NCBI RefSeq assembly: GCF_027595985.1
Contig: NC_073304.1
Span: 49,455,137 to 49,519,136, forward strand
Length of the DNA: 64,000 bases
Reading direction: 5' to 3'
From: Sorex araneus
Taxonomy: Eukaryota > Chordata > Mammalia > Eulipotyphla > Soricidae
Position numbers and translations under genes: made by a program
Shown: piece by piece, positions 19,086 to 29,779 of the stretch
Layout of the letters: the number at the start of each line of letters is the position of its first letter
How positions within the stretch are numbered: the first letter of the stretch is position 1
The notes under the pieces: generated by a model
Told to the model about the DNA's origin: nothing
The model's input: only the letters and a program-made list of their open reading frames with translations
The model's database searches: none

Positions 19086-19762
19086 AATAAAGGTAATTTT
19101 TTGTTTATGATGGTAGTATAAAGGAGGGTCTAGTAAACTTTGAGTTGAGCTGATTTCATGAGAAGTTCATTGAAATACTTTCTTAAGGATGGTTGGAATC
19201 CACCAACCTGTTAAGATAGACACTGTGGTTTTAGAGTCATTGGAATACAGGACATCTAAGAGGCAGGCTGGGGGTCAGGGGAAGGACATGGAGACTTTTG
19301 TGTGCCAAATTCAAGAGAAATAATTGGATTCTGTATGCAGTGAGAGGGTATGTAAATATTTTAAACAGGGACATCACTTAGTTAAATCATTTGAGTATTA
19401 TTCTGACAGCAGGCTATAATGTATGAAGCCAGAGGTCAGGAAGGAAGCGTTAGCAATGCCCCCCTCACAAGAGACACTGGGGAGGGAGAGCTGGTGGGAG
19501 CAAGGGAATGCAGAAAGCATGGATGCAATCCTCAGACACAGTTCTCCATGGAGTCAGCCTCAACCTGATGTCAGTGAAGCAGGTCAAAGCCCATGGAACA
19601 GACTCACGCAGCCCAGGCCTTACACTCTAGCTGCCCTGGACACCGCAGAAAGGGTTCCTTTTCTTTAAATGCTATCAAAAAATGTTATTCTAATTTGAAT
19701 TAGAGACTTTACTGCCACATGTCAGAAATGTGCTGGACATGTCCATTTTGAAATCTCCTGTT
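19086..19762. other. Unique intergenic sequence
   Basis: No gene or repeat recognised. An 81-codon frame near 19423 has no familiar domain. Confidence 0.45.
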
Positions 19763-19778
19763 AACAATGTTTTGCCTT

Positions 19779-19968
19779 GGGGCCAGAGTGATAGTACAGC
19801 AGGTAGGTAGGGTATTGGCCTTGCACACGTCCAACCCGGGTTCAATCCCTGGCATCCCATATGGTCCCCCAAGCACCACCAGGAGTAATTCCTGAGTGCA
19901 GAGCCAGTAGTTACCCCTGAGCATCGCCAGGTATGACCCAAAAAGCAAAAAAACACCAAAAAACCAAA
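19779..19968 (+). repeat. SINE-A with perfect 16-bp TSD
   Basis: Near consensus, with a four-base duplication (GGTAGGTAGG) in the A-box region. The TSD AACAATGTTTTGCCTT is at 19763-19778 and 19969-19984. The tail is a CAAAAAAAC simple repeat. Confidence 0.96.
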
Positions 19969-19984
19969 AACAATGTTTTGCCTT

Positions 19985-20752
19985 AATTTCAGAACAATAG
20001 AGAGAGCTACAATAGAAATGGTGTTCCTCTCCAAGGCAATTTGCAGTTCACAGCCAGCGCAACCACATCCTGCAGCCCTGCTTAGACACATGTAATAGGA
20101 AACTGAGTCCGAAGTCACATGCAGAAGAAAGAGTGAATAGTGAAAGAGGAGGTCTTTATAGATCACTCACCCTGAGTGGATAAGGGAGGTGAAGATAATT
20201 CCCTGGGAAGCCTCAGATTTCAGAAACTATTTAGGGAGAAAAGGAAATCAAGGAAGCAAAATCTTGGCTTCAGGAACAAACAAGTTTTCATCTTAAGTGA
20301 ACAGCCGTGGAACTCCCCTATGTTTTTATGCTTAGTCATTATTATAGAAAAATGAGAGGGAAAGCCCCCCAAATTTTTTTGAAAGCAAAGCAAAGACAGC
20401 AGTGGAGGTCTTAGTACAAGTTAGATGAGGGTGGAAGTAACCAGGGTTCACGGAGCCTTCAGCCTTCCACTTCAGTGGCTGCTCATTGGATTTGTTTGTG
20501 AATTTACTTACGTGTGAAAAAGAATGAGGAAAATATGAAGCAAGGTATATGAAATCAGCTCTGAAAAGTGAATGTTAAGCACAGGAGTCATTTGTTTTCT
20601 TGTGGGGAATGGGACTCCCCTTCTGTTGGACTTCATGAGCTGCATCTGGCAGCCTTCAGGTTATCAACCTTTGTTCCTTTTCCTTCTCTGTGGCCCACCT
20701 CCCAGCCCCTCAGGTTACTGCCTTCTGACTGCTCTCTTCTAAATATTCTCCT
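19985..20752. other. Unique intergenic sequence
   Basis: I see no gene; one diffuse pyrimidine-rich stretch near 20690-20750. Confidence 0.45.
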
Positions 20753-20764
20753 AGATCTTTCGCT

Positions 20765-21040
20765 GGGCTGGAGAGATAGCACAGCAGGTAGGGCGTTAGG
20801 GCGTTCACCTTGCACATGGCCAACCCGGGTTCAATTTCTCCATCCCTCTCGGAGAGCCCGGCAAGCTACCCGAAAGTATCTCGCCTGCACGGCAGAGTCT
20901 GGCAAGCTCCCCTTGGCATATTCGATATGCCAAAAGCGGTAACAACTAGTCTCACAATGGAGACGTTACTGGTGCCCGCTCAAGCAGATCAATGAACAAC
21001 AGGACACAGGACACAGTGCTACAGTGCAGTGCGGTGCTAC
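20765..21040 (+). repeat. SINE-B, short subtype, full length, with TSD
   Basis: Starts with the SINE-A-type head (GGGCTGGAGAGATAGCACAG) and an intact B box, then switches to TCCATCCCTCTCGGAGAGCC and ends in a CAGTGCTACAGTGCAG repeat instead of poly(A). The TSD AGATCTTTCGCT (20753-20764) recurs with one change at 21041-21052. The GGGCGTTAGGGCGTT stretch is a small head duplication. Confidence 0.95.
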
Positions 21041-21052
21041 AGATCTTTTGCT

Positions 21053-22654
21053 ACTCGTGATTTCCACTTACAAGCTTCTAATGTCCCTAACCCACCCCTC
21101 ACTGCTCACCGCCAGCAACTGCAGACTCTTCTGATGCAAATTCTCGATGGACTAATGACATCATCATCCTTTCACCCACTTTCCCTCCCGCCTTCTGATG
21201 GGGTCTCCCACAGCGTCCCTGCCCTTTCTGTTGGCACTGCCATGCTTCAGGTCAAGCCTCATTACCTCTCATTTATGCTCCTCTAATAATCTCCCACTTT
21301 AAATATCTCTCAGCACACATCTGTGCAAACAATGGTGGCAGAGCACCCTCCCTGGCCCGAGTGCCAGCCTGCTCATCATCCTGCCCCAAGCCCCTCTCCA
21401 GCACCTGCCAGGTTAATTAGAAACTCCCACACGGGTGCTCAGTCCATCGCCCACGTCACTCCCTGTGCTTCCCTCTTGTTCTCTTGCCGGGGGCGGTGGT
21501 GGGGCGGGGGCGGGGGGGAGGACACTTCTGGACACACAGCACACTTTGCTGCTTCTGCCTTTGCTCACAATCCTTTTCTGGACATGTGGATATTTGCTAA
21601 CTGTGATTCTATCCTCTTGGTCCTCTGATTAAAACCAGCTTTTTATCCAAGAACCCCTGCATTGACCCCCTCAGCATGCCCAGTGGCTGAACAGCCTCCT
21701 CTCCCCGCTCTGGTTTATGAGGCGTGTCTGTCACTGAACCAGGCCAGGCAGAGGCACTTCCTCTTTCCCGTGGGAGTCACTGCAAACCATAAAAGAATCG
21801 CAGAACTGCCCCAGAAGCAAAGCCAACACAGAACAGCAGGGTCCAGAAGCAAAGAGAAATCAGAACACCTGCTGTCATTCGTCAGAACCTCTAAAACCAG
21901 CCATGCCTGAAACCAGCTGTACCCTCAGAATCCCCACTTCTATAACGGGGTCTAAATAATCGGCAACCGAATTGTCAAAGCATTTGATTAGCCAGCTTCT
22001 CAGAACCAAGACCTTAAACTAGGAAAGAAAACAGAAAAGTAACAGAAAGCAAAAGTGATGGGGGAAAGTGTGACGTGGGAGTGGCTTTGATTCAAACGTG
22101 CAAACAGAAGGAACAAATCTGCCTCCTTTTTACTCAAGGCTTCACCTCCCCAGCCCCACAGTGGGCTCAACAGGGAGAAATGAGTTTACAACTTACCTAG
22201 GAGAGGATTGCTCAGGATTCTGAGTATGGGGTACCAGACTGTGGCGGGTGAAATCCCTCTGTGTTAGCAGACGTGTTTGAGCAGATCTCAGTGTAAGACC
22301 CAAGTAGGACCCGGCCTCTAAGAAAGCTGACCAGCTGTTGCTGCTTGAGTGTGGAGCTTTCCTTTTCTCTCTCCTGTTGTTATGTCCTTGAGTTCCCCAA
22401 CTTCAAGAAGAGCCTGACACCTGGGTGTTAGCCTGCAGGTGGTTGCAAATGTGAAGAGAGAGGCAGAGTCAGGTACACGCTCACCCCACATTCATCCACT
22501 GAGAAATGCCCACCTTGTTGGCGGGTGGGTGATGGGTGGCATAGCAGCCACTGACAGGGGGTGGTGCAGGGGTGTCCGGAAGCTCCAACAAAACACACAT
22601 TTTAGCATAATGGGCTGAGATGGGAGAGGAGTGCAAAGACTAAGGTGCTTCCCT
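21053..22654. other. Unique, fairly GC-rich intergenic sequence
   Basis: No convincing gene or repeat. Several C/T-rich segments give spurious open frames at 21323-21910. A short G-rich run, GGCGGGGGCGGGGGGG, lies at about 21502-21520. Confidence 0.4.
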
Positions 22655-22830
22655 AGAGGCTGAAGAGAGAGAACAAGAATGAGGTATTTGTTTTGCACAC
22701 AGCCAAGCTAGGCTTGGCTTAATTCCCGGCACCACATATGGAACCCTGAGCACTGCCAGGAGTGATCTTTGAGCATAGAGCCAGGAGCAAGTCCTGAGCA
22801 TCACTGGATGCGCCCCACCCCTACCCCCAA
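22655..22830 (+). repeat. SINE-A, old copy
   Basis: TTTTGCACACAGCCAAGC and CCAGGAGTGATCTTTGAGCATAG are recognisable; the head is poor. Confidence 0.78.
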
Positions 22831-23054
22831 GGAAAAAGGCATTTTTCTAGCATGTAGCTGCACCTGGTTTGAATCTTTGCACCTCCAGGTGCAAAGCAAG
22901 TGTGCACTAGTAAGTGTGGTCCCTAAACCAAAAATAAATGTAATAGTCTAAAGTAGTTTCTGTATTTTAAAAAACTGAAGTGAATTTTTAAAAATAGCAC
23001 TGGATTCGACACTGTTGAGATTATTTATTTTCATATATTATTCTGAATAAGCTA

Positions 23055-23215
23055 GGTTTGGGTTTGGTTTGGCTTTTGAGCCAAACCTGGCAATGCTCAG
23101 GAACCACGTCCAGTTGTTCCTGATGCTGATAATGCTGAGATGCTGAGAATGCTGAGAATCGAACCCAGTTCAGCTGCATACTAAGTAAGGATGCTATACT
23201 ATCTCTCTGGCCAGT
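23055..23215 (-). repeat. SINE-A, old copy
   Basis: Head in reverse (CTGGCCAGAGAGATAGTATAG) at the right; a GCTGATAATGCTGAGATGCTGAGAATGC triplication replaces part of the middle. Confidence 0.78.
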
Positions 23216-23419
23216 AATATAGTATTTTAAACTGTTATTTATTGTAATAGCATGCCTGAAATTCTGGTGTTGTGACTATACAACATCCTAAAACCAAGTT
23301 GAGGAAAAAAAATAAAATAAAGCATAATTATCAAAAGTTTTCAGTATAATTTAAGGACTAACTTATGAAAGACATAGAACAACCACTTACTTATTTTGAC
23401 TGTAGGGTTCGGAGTTATT

Positions 23420-23617
23420 TTACTTTAGATTTTATTTTTGAATCACTATGAGATGATCTTTACAAAACTGTTGATAATTTGATTTCAATCATACAGTTTC
23501 CAACACCCATCCCTCCACCAGTGTGCATTTCCCAGCACCAGTGTTCCCAGTTTCCCTTCTATCACCTCTCTGCCCCCCACCCCAGTTTGCCTCTATGGCA
23601 AGAATTTTACTTCTCTC

Positions 23618-23648
<31 letters not shown>

Positions 23649-23760
23649 CCTCTCTCTCTCTTTATCTCTCTCCCTCTCTCTCTCTTTCTCTCTTCCTCTC
23701 TTTCTCTCTCTCCCCCCTCTCTCTCCATTGTGGTTTTTAGAACAGGTACTGAGAGGTTAT
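23420..23760 (-). repeat. L1-type 3'UTR fragment with (TC)n tract
   Basis: In reverse it reads ...GCACACTGGTGGAGGGATGGGTGTTGG... and ends near an A-rich tail at 23425. Its inner part is a long CT/GA simple repeat at 23610-23726. Confidence 0.75.
23610..23726 (+). repeat. (TC)n microsatellite
   Basis: About 115 bases of CTCTCT with interspersed TTTC and CCC interruptions, inside the L1-type 3'UTR. Confidence 0.95.
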
Positions 23761-24086
23761 CTGATATATCCCTTTACCTACTTTTAACACTCAGTACTGA
23801 GTTATTTTAAAGCCACTTTGACGATTGACAGATGATTGGCTGAAGTTGTAGGAGAATTAAATTACCAACCAGTAGAAAATCTGGTTTATTGCTGGAGTTG
23901 TATATGAAAGGGCTTAAAATTGTCAAAATTGAAATTAAGTGTTGCTTTATGTGCTCTTGCTTAATGTAATCAGGGGCATATAAGACCTAAGCACATATTG
24001 GCCACTTAGCAATTCAGAGTTTTGTATTGAGATAAAGATCTCTGCCCAGAGCAGTGAAATGTGAATATATAGAGTATGACTTTATA

Positions 24087-24127
24087 CGTGTGTGTATGTG
24101 TGTTTGTGTGTTTATGTATGTGTGTGC
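24087..24127 (+). repeat. (TG)n-rich microsatellite
   Basis: TGTGTGTATGTGTGTTTG pattern; imperfect. Confidence 0.85.
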
Positions 24128-24207
24128 AAGAAAGAAGAAAGTTTAAGTGTAGGTTTGTAATTGATAAAAGGCTTAAGGTCTTTATTGTTATTTTCTCTTG
24201 TTATTAC

Positions 24208-24335
24208 TCCCCCACTTTTTGTTTTTGTTTTGAGTCACACATTTAGAGTCACTCCCAGAGGTACTTGGGTGATCATACAGTGCCAGGACAAAACCTATGC
24301 CTCCCATGGTGCAGAGCATTGCTCCAGCCCTTTGA
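24208..24335 (-). repeat. SINE-A, very old copy
   Basis: GTTTTGAGTCACACATTTAG tail side and AGCATTGCTCCAGCCC head side; the middle is poorly conserved. Confidence 0.55.
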
Positions 24336-25630
24336 GCTTTCTTCTTGGTCCTTGGACACTATTTCTTATCACTGAAAGACAACTAGGGGCCATATGGCCC
24401 TCTGTGGGCCCCCAGGATATTCCAAGGGAACTACAGATGAAAATTGAGCAAATGGGGAGCCAGGGCACGAGACCAGGGAGCCAGTCTGTAGGAAAGGAGG
24501 TTACAAGAAGAAACTAAATCAGGAGAGATCAGAAAATGAGGAAACACAGTGAATATAGGATGAGAGATGCTGTTCTAGGGCATAAGCCTATTATTCAGCA
24601 ACAACAAAAAAAGATTTAATTTCTGTCCTTCCACCAGGACCTTAGTAAGGCAATTGGAATTTTAAGAGAGAGTTCAGGGCTCTACTCAGGACCAGGAATG
24701 ATGGAATGACTCTATTCCAGGAATGAATCTTCCCCAGGAACCCTTCAATCAGGGTTCCTGATGAACCCTTTCCATGGCTCTCATTCATCCGGGGCATTTT
24801 GTTATGATCATCCCAAGCAATCAATGCCAGGCATGTCTTGAGTATGATTAGGAGGCAGCAGAACCCCCCACCCTCCACACCCCTCCACCCAATTGGGGTC
24901 CCTCTGTCTCTCTCCTAATTAAAGATTTGCCTCTGCACCATTTGATGGCAACTTCCTAGAAAGGAGTCAGAGAGCAAAGAATGAGTTTCTGTCTTTGCTG
25001 TGGACTCATAGCAAGACTGGGCCTAGGTCCCAGCTTATGTCTCCATCTGTGATATGGGAGCGGTGGTGGTGTTCTGGCCACCTGCAGCGTGGTTAGGGTG
25101 CTGAAACAGGAAAATGGATGTGCAAACCCAAGGTCAAGTTAACAGCTTGTTGGCATATGAGTTCTAATGCTTGGTGTTCACAGTTCCTAAAAGGCCTGGT
25201 TCTTCTTCCCCTTTCTCCGTTGAGAATTAGCAGGATCGGGTCTTTGCAGTTATTGAGGGATGGATTTGCTGTTCCAGCCAGCGGGTCCAGAGATGCAGAG
25301 GTAGCTCATAAATCAGTCCTCTCAGCCTCTCCAGCTTGTTTCCTTTCAGACCCTTGTCAATCTTGGGTCAGATCTTCTGTGTTACTCTCTCTCCTCTTTG
25401 CAGTCACCATCTCTCCGCATTTGTGTTCTGTGAGAAGCTCCCAGGACTCGCCAGTTCTATGTAAAAGAGGCCGTTCCTTAAAGGAGAGGTGAGAAGCTAG
25501 AGCTGGGCCTCTCACATCACTTCTTCCTCTCACTTATTCTCCTTCCTCCTCCTCTGCCTTCTTTTCTCCTCCTTCTCCATAGTAATGTGGCAATGCATTG
25601 TTACTTTTATTATTATTATTATTATCATTA
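24336..25630. other. Unique intergenic sequence
   Basis: No gene or named repeat seen. A small inverted repeat, GGAACCC/GGGTTCC with an 8-base loop, is at about 24738-24759. CT-rich and (TTA)n patches lie at 25540-25630. Confidence 0.4.
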
Positions 25631-25634
25631 TTGA

Positions 25635-25885
25635 ATTGGAGCGATAGCACAGCGGTAGGACATTTGCCTTACACATGGCCAACCCAGGTTCGATTCCTAT
25701 GTCCCTCTTGAAGAGCCTGGCAAGCTACCGAGAGTATCCCGCCTGCACAGCAGAGCCTGGCAAGCTACCTGTGACCTATTTGATGTGCCAGAAACAGTAA
25801 CAACAAGTCTCACAATGGAGACATTACTAGTGCCCACTCGAGCAAATTGATGAACAATGGGACGACAGTGTGACAGTGCTATTAC
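25635..25885 (+). repeat. SINE-B, short subtype
   Basis: Complete from TTGGAGCGATAGCACAG through GAGAGTATCCCGCCTGCAC to GGGACGACAGTGTGACAG; it follows an (ATT)n tract. Confidence 0.93.
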
Positions 25886-26004
25886 TCTGATTACTAAAGC
25901 AAGGGCTGCTCCTGCCACATTGCGTAGGGGTTGCCTTTGGCAGTATGTTTAGTTTAAGGTTTATTTAAACATTGTTCATTTTTTTTAAAAATCAGGATGA
26001 GTGG

Positions 26005-26365
26005 GAAAAGGAGTTTGGTATATATACACAATGGAATACTACACAACTGTAAATAAAGATGGAATCTTTCAGTTTGCTGCTACATGGATAGAACTGGGAA
26101 ATGTAGTATGTCATGAAATATGTTGGAGGGAGAAGGGCAAATACTGGGTGATCGTACTCATCTGTGTAATATGGAAAAACCAAACACAGGAACATACAGT
26201 AGTGAACAACAACAAACCCTTGGCCTTGGAGAAGGAAGAGTGGACTTGAAGTAGCATAAGGACATTGGTGGAGAGTGTTGGGCACTCTTGTATGGTGAAG
26301 TTTGGTACTTGTACATCAAAACCATAAACAACAATTTTGTAACCATGTTACCTAAACAACAACAA
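26005..26365 (+). mobile_element. L1 3' end fragment
   Basis: [15 protein letters not shown] and FAATWIELGN match the C-terminal region of L1 ORF2. A 3'UTR (GCATAAGGACATTGGTGGAG, TTGTACATC, CCATGTTACC) and an A-rich end follow. Confidence 0.9.
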
Positions 26366-26402
26366 TAATAAATTCAGTCGTGTTGCATCAGAACTGCTAA
26401 TA

Positions 26403-26572
26403 GATTTTGTTTTGTTTTTATTTTTGAACACACCCGCAGTGCTCAGGGCTACTCCTGGCTCTGTACTCAGGGATCACTCCTGGTGGGCTTAGGAGACCCT
26501 ATTGGGTGCCAAGAATTGAACCCTGGTTGACTGAATGCAAGGCAAACTTACATGTACTATCTTTCCAGCCCT
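26403..26572 (-). repeat. SINE-A with 13-bp TSD
   Basis: The TSD AGAACTGCTAATA is at 26390-26402 and 26573-26585. Tail TTTTGTTTTGTTTTTATTTTTG on the left. Confidence 0.93.
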
Positions 26573-26701
26573 AGAACTGCTAATATATTTTAAAAGCGTC
26601 TGTGTAGAAGTGGCAGTACACCAAATGCTCAATTACTATGCAACCTAACATCTTGAATGCCAGAGAAAGGGCACACTTCAGGCACTGGTCTTGTTACTCC
26701 A

Positions 26702-26716
26702 CCACTTGGTGGCAGC
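26702..26716 (+). promoter_or_regulatory. Candidate CTCF site
   Basis: CCACTTGGTGGCAGC fits the CTCF core CCACYAGRKGGCRS except for one base (T for A). It lies in unique sequence, not in a SINE. Confidence 0.4.
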
Positions 26717-26945
26717 GTGCATAAAGTGTAGGACAGAGACCAGCCTCTTCACTCTTCTAACAAAACAGAAATCACAAGGCTAACAACTGTGGCAGTATTA
26801 AGATTCTTACAATCATTAGATTATGCTTGCTAGGTCAGTAAGTAGAAATTCTGTTCTTGTAACCAAAGTGAATAATAACATAATAGGAAAGTACTCAGCT
26901 GACCAGATAGATGAAGCATGTCAAAGGACGAAGTGTGAGAAAATA

Positions 26946-27182
26946 ACTGTAGCACTGTCGTTCATCAATTTGCTCGAGCGGGCACCAGTAACGTCTCCAT
27001 CATGAGACTTGTTGTTACTATTTTTGACATACTGAATACGCCATGGGTAGCTTGCTAGCTCTGCCATGCAGGTGGGATACTCTTGGTAGCTTGCCAACCT
27101 CTCCGAGAGGAAAGGAAGATTCAAACCCAGGTCGGCCGCGTGCAAGGCAAATGTCCTACCTGCTGTGCTATCGCTCCATCCC
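26946..27182 (-). repeat. SINE-B, short subtype
   Basis: Complete in reverse, from the head at the right (GGGATGGAGCGATAGCACAG) to the CAGTGCTACAG end at the left. Confidence 0.94.
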
Positions 27183-27284
27183 ATTAAAGAAAATAAATGC
27201 TTTAACTTATAGGATACCCTAATATTTTAAAAGGTCTTTGCATTCATCTGATTTTATTTGATCTGATTGTAAAAATTACCCCAT

Positions 27285-27432
27285 TGAAAGCTCAGGGGCT
27301 AATCCTGGCTCTGTGCTCAGAAGTGACTCCTGGCAGTGCCATGGGACCGTATATGGTGTCAGGGATTCAAACTTGGGTTAGCTACATACCAGGCAAGTAC
27401 CTTACCTCCTTTTCTACCTTTTTGGTCCCAAT
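27285..27432 (-). repeat. SINE-A, old copy
   Basis: GCTCAGGGGCTAATCCTGG and CTCAGAAGTGACTCCTGGCAG are clear; the head is degenerate. Confidence 0.8.
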
Positions 27433-28438
27433 CCTTTTTGAGACACAGAGGGGGCCATATTTAATGAAGGGAAAGTGACAGGGAGGCCAATCCTAGATGA
27501 TCTTCCCTCTGTATCATCATTAGCCCAGTCCTTGTTAGACGTCTGAGACTCACAGCTGGGGCCTTGGTCAGGGTAGAGAATAATGGGGGTGGGAGTGAGG
27601 GTGGAATGGGTGAACTAGTCTTGCAGACTGACCAAACACCAAACACAAAGAACTATGGAGTTCAAAAAAAAAAACCGTCTATTTTGATTTCAGGATTTTG
27701 CATTAGGTAAGTGTGCAAGCCTGCCCAGGGCTGCTAGAGAAGGCAGAAGGAAAAAGCAGGGTGGCATACTTGAACACAATGCCTGATTGCTGTCTTTCTT
27801 ACCACCCAGTCTCCCTTTCAAAGTATAAGCCTGGCAGTGGAAGGGTGAGGCAAGGAGAGCTGCTGGGGACAGGGTACTCCCTTGAGAGGAGGGCGGTACC
27901 CCTCAGAACCGTGTCAAAGAAAAATCTGCTTTTTACTGCACACATATTTTCTGGGAAACTCATCCTTGCAGATGTAAGACAGACAACTGGCCTTTTTGGT
28001 AGCTTAGTATTTTCTGGAGGGAACAGTAGAAATCAGTTTGGGGATTAAATTCCAAATTAAAATGGAAATGAAAGGTGTGTAATGTAAGTTCTGTGGACGG
28101 TTCACCCTTTCAGGAGGTCAGCACAGCCAGCCTTGCAGGGAAGGAAAATGTCAGACTTGTTTGCAGAGGCCGGGAGGAAATGTATGTCGGGTCCCACCTT
28201 CCTGCTAGGCATGGCCCTTCTCTTCCAAATTACTGCTGACAGCCTCTGCAAGTCACCTCTCCCTGTAAAAGTCACTTCTGTGACCCCTTGGGGTTTGGGT
28301 GGCCTCCCAGTCAGTGCTTGTGTTGCCCAGGGGCCTCTCCCAGCAATGCTCTCCATCAGTCAAGTGGAATATTTAATGCTAGAGCAGAGACTGTGGTCTC
28401 CGCAGACCATGCAGTACAGGGAGTAATGGAGCGTCTCC
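27433..28438. other. Unique intergenic sequence
   Basis: Nothing recognised; frames of 97-111 codons here have no known motifs. Confidence 0.4.
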
Positions 28439-28439
28439 C

Positions 28440-28546
28440 AAGTTGTATCCAGCAATGCTGCAGGGCTGCGTAGTACTGGGGATTGAACATGCGCAGGTGT
28501 GTGCAGGGCATATGCCCTCACCCACTACCTCCTTCTCAGCCCCTCT
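28440..28546 (-). repeat. SINE fragment, degenerate
   Basis: ACTGGGGATTGAACATGCGCAG and GGCATATGCCC resemble the B-box half of the SINE head in reverse. Confidence 0.5.
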
Positions 28547-29190
28547 GGCTAAGGCAGGACCCAACAAATGACTGCCTGAAAGCATGTAGCTAAGACTGAC
28601 AGAGAGAACACTGCAAGTTAGGGTTGGAAATTAGTTGCCAAATAAAACATGGGACACCCACTACAGGTGCTGTTTTAATAAATATTGAAATTAAATACCA
28701 GCATTTATTTTAAAATGTAGATATTTATAAAACAGTTCCCAGTGCAGGACACTTTTATAATGAAATGGCATTATCTGAAATTCAACTTGATGTTTTGTAT
28801 TTCTATTTGCTAAATACTGTCCGGACAAAAAGTCCCACTGGAATTGAAGGCCCAGCAGACACTGGGCAAGGTGGGCAGGATTCTCACCACTGAGGGCTAC
28901 TGCCCTCCTTCCCTGCAGCTAGGACCTGTCTGCTGCCCTTGGACTTTGCTGAGGGCCCAGAAAGTCCCCCACACTGATCACCTGTCTCTGAGCCGCCCCC
29001 ACATGGGGGCTGAGGCGCAGAGCCCCTGCCCTCAGGGAGGCCAGTCCAGCCTGGGTGGCACTATTGCCCAAGGATGCAGTGCATGGTGCTGGGAACTTCC
29101 TCCCTTGGGTGACGTTACCATTCATCTTTTCCAGAGCCGTGAACAGGCACCAACCTTCTCCCCCATCCTTTAGGGAGCCCAGAGAAAGCA
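28547..29190. other. Unique intergenic sequence
   Basis: No gene or named repeat seen. Confidence 0.4.
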
Positions 29191-29195
29191 GCTGC

Positions 29196-29358
29196 TCATA
29201 AGAAATGTGTGTGCTGGATATATTGGTGGTAGAAAATGTACACTGGTGGAGGGAGGGATGTTAGGCCATTTTATGACTGAAACTCAAACATGAAAGCTTT
29301 TAAAGTATGGCTCACTGTGATTCAATTAAAAAACATTTAAATAAATAAATAAAATGTG
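29196..29358 (+). repeat. L1-type 3' tail fragment
   Basis: GTGGTAGAAAATGTACACTGGTGG, AACATGAAAGCTTTTAAAG and GTGATTCAATTAAAA match the 3'UTR end seen in the other L1-tailed elements; (AAAT)n tail. Confidence 0.8.
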
Positions 29359-29494
29359 TGTGCCTCTCAGTCTGAGTATGTGGTCTCTGAGCTCTATTTA
29401 TTGCAACTCTTTGACTTGTAAAGGAGGGTGGTTCCAAAGATATTTTTTAAGGACTGCAGTTCTAAGTGCATTTGGTTCAAATAGTCTGTCTGAT

Positions 29495-29755
29495 TCACTA
29501 TCACTATCATTCCGTTGATCCTCGATTTTCTCAAGCAGGCCCAGTAACATCTCCATTCATCCTAGCCCTGAGATTTTAGCAGCCTCTCTTTACTCCTCCT
29601 TCCCAATGGTGCCACATTAGAGGCTCTCTCATGGTCAGGAGAATGAGACCCATCATTGTTACTGTATTTGGCATATGAATACACCATGGGGAGCTTGCCA
29701 GGCTCTCTTGTGTGGGCAGGTAGCTTACGAGGTTCTCTGAGAGGGAGAACATCTT
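29495..29755 (-). repeat. SINE-B, long subtype
   Basis: Contains the subtype segment AGCCCTGAGATTTTAGCAGCC to GAGAATGAGACCC between the two parts shared with the short subtype. The head is absent. Confidence 0.9.
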
Positions 29756-29779
29756 ATAGACTAGTTCTTCCTCTCGGAT

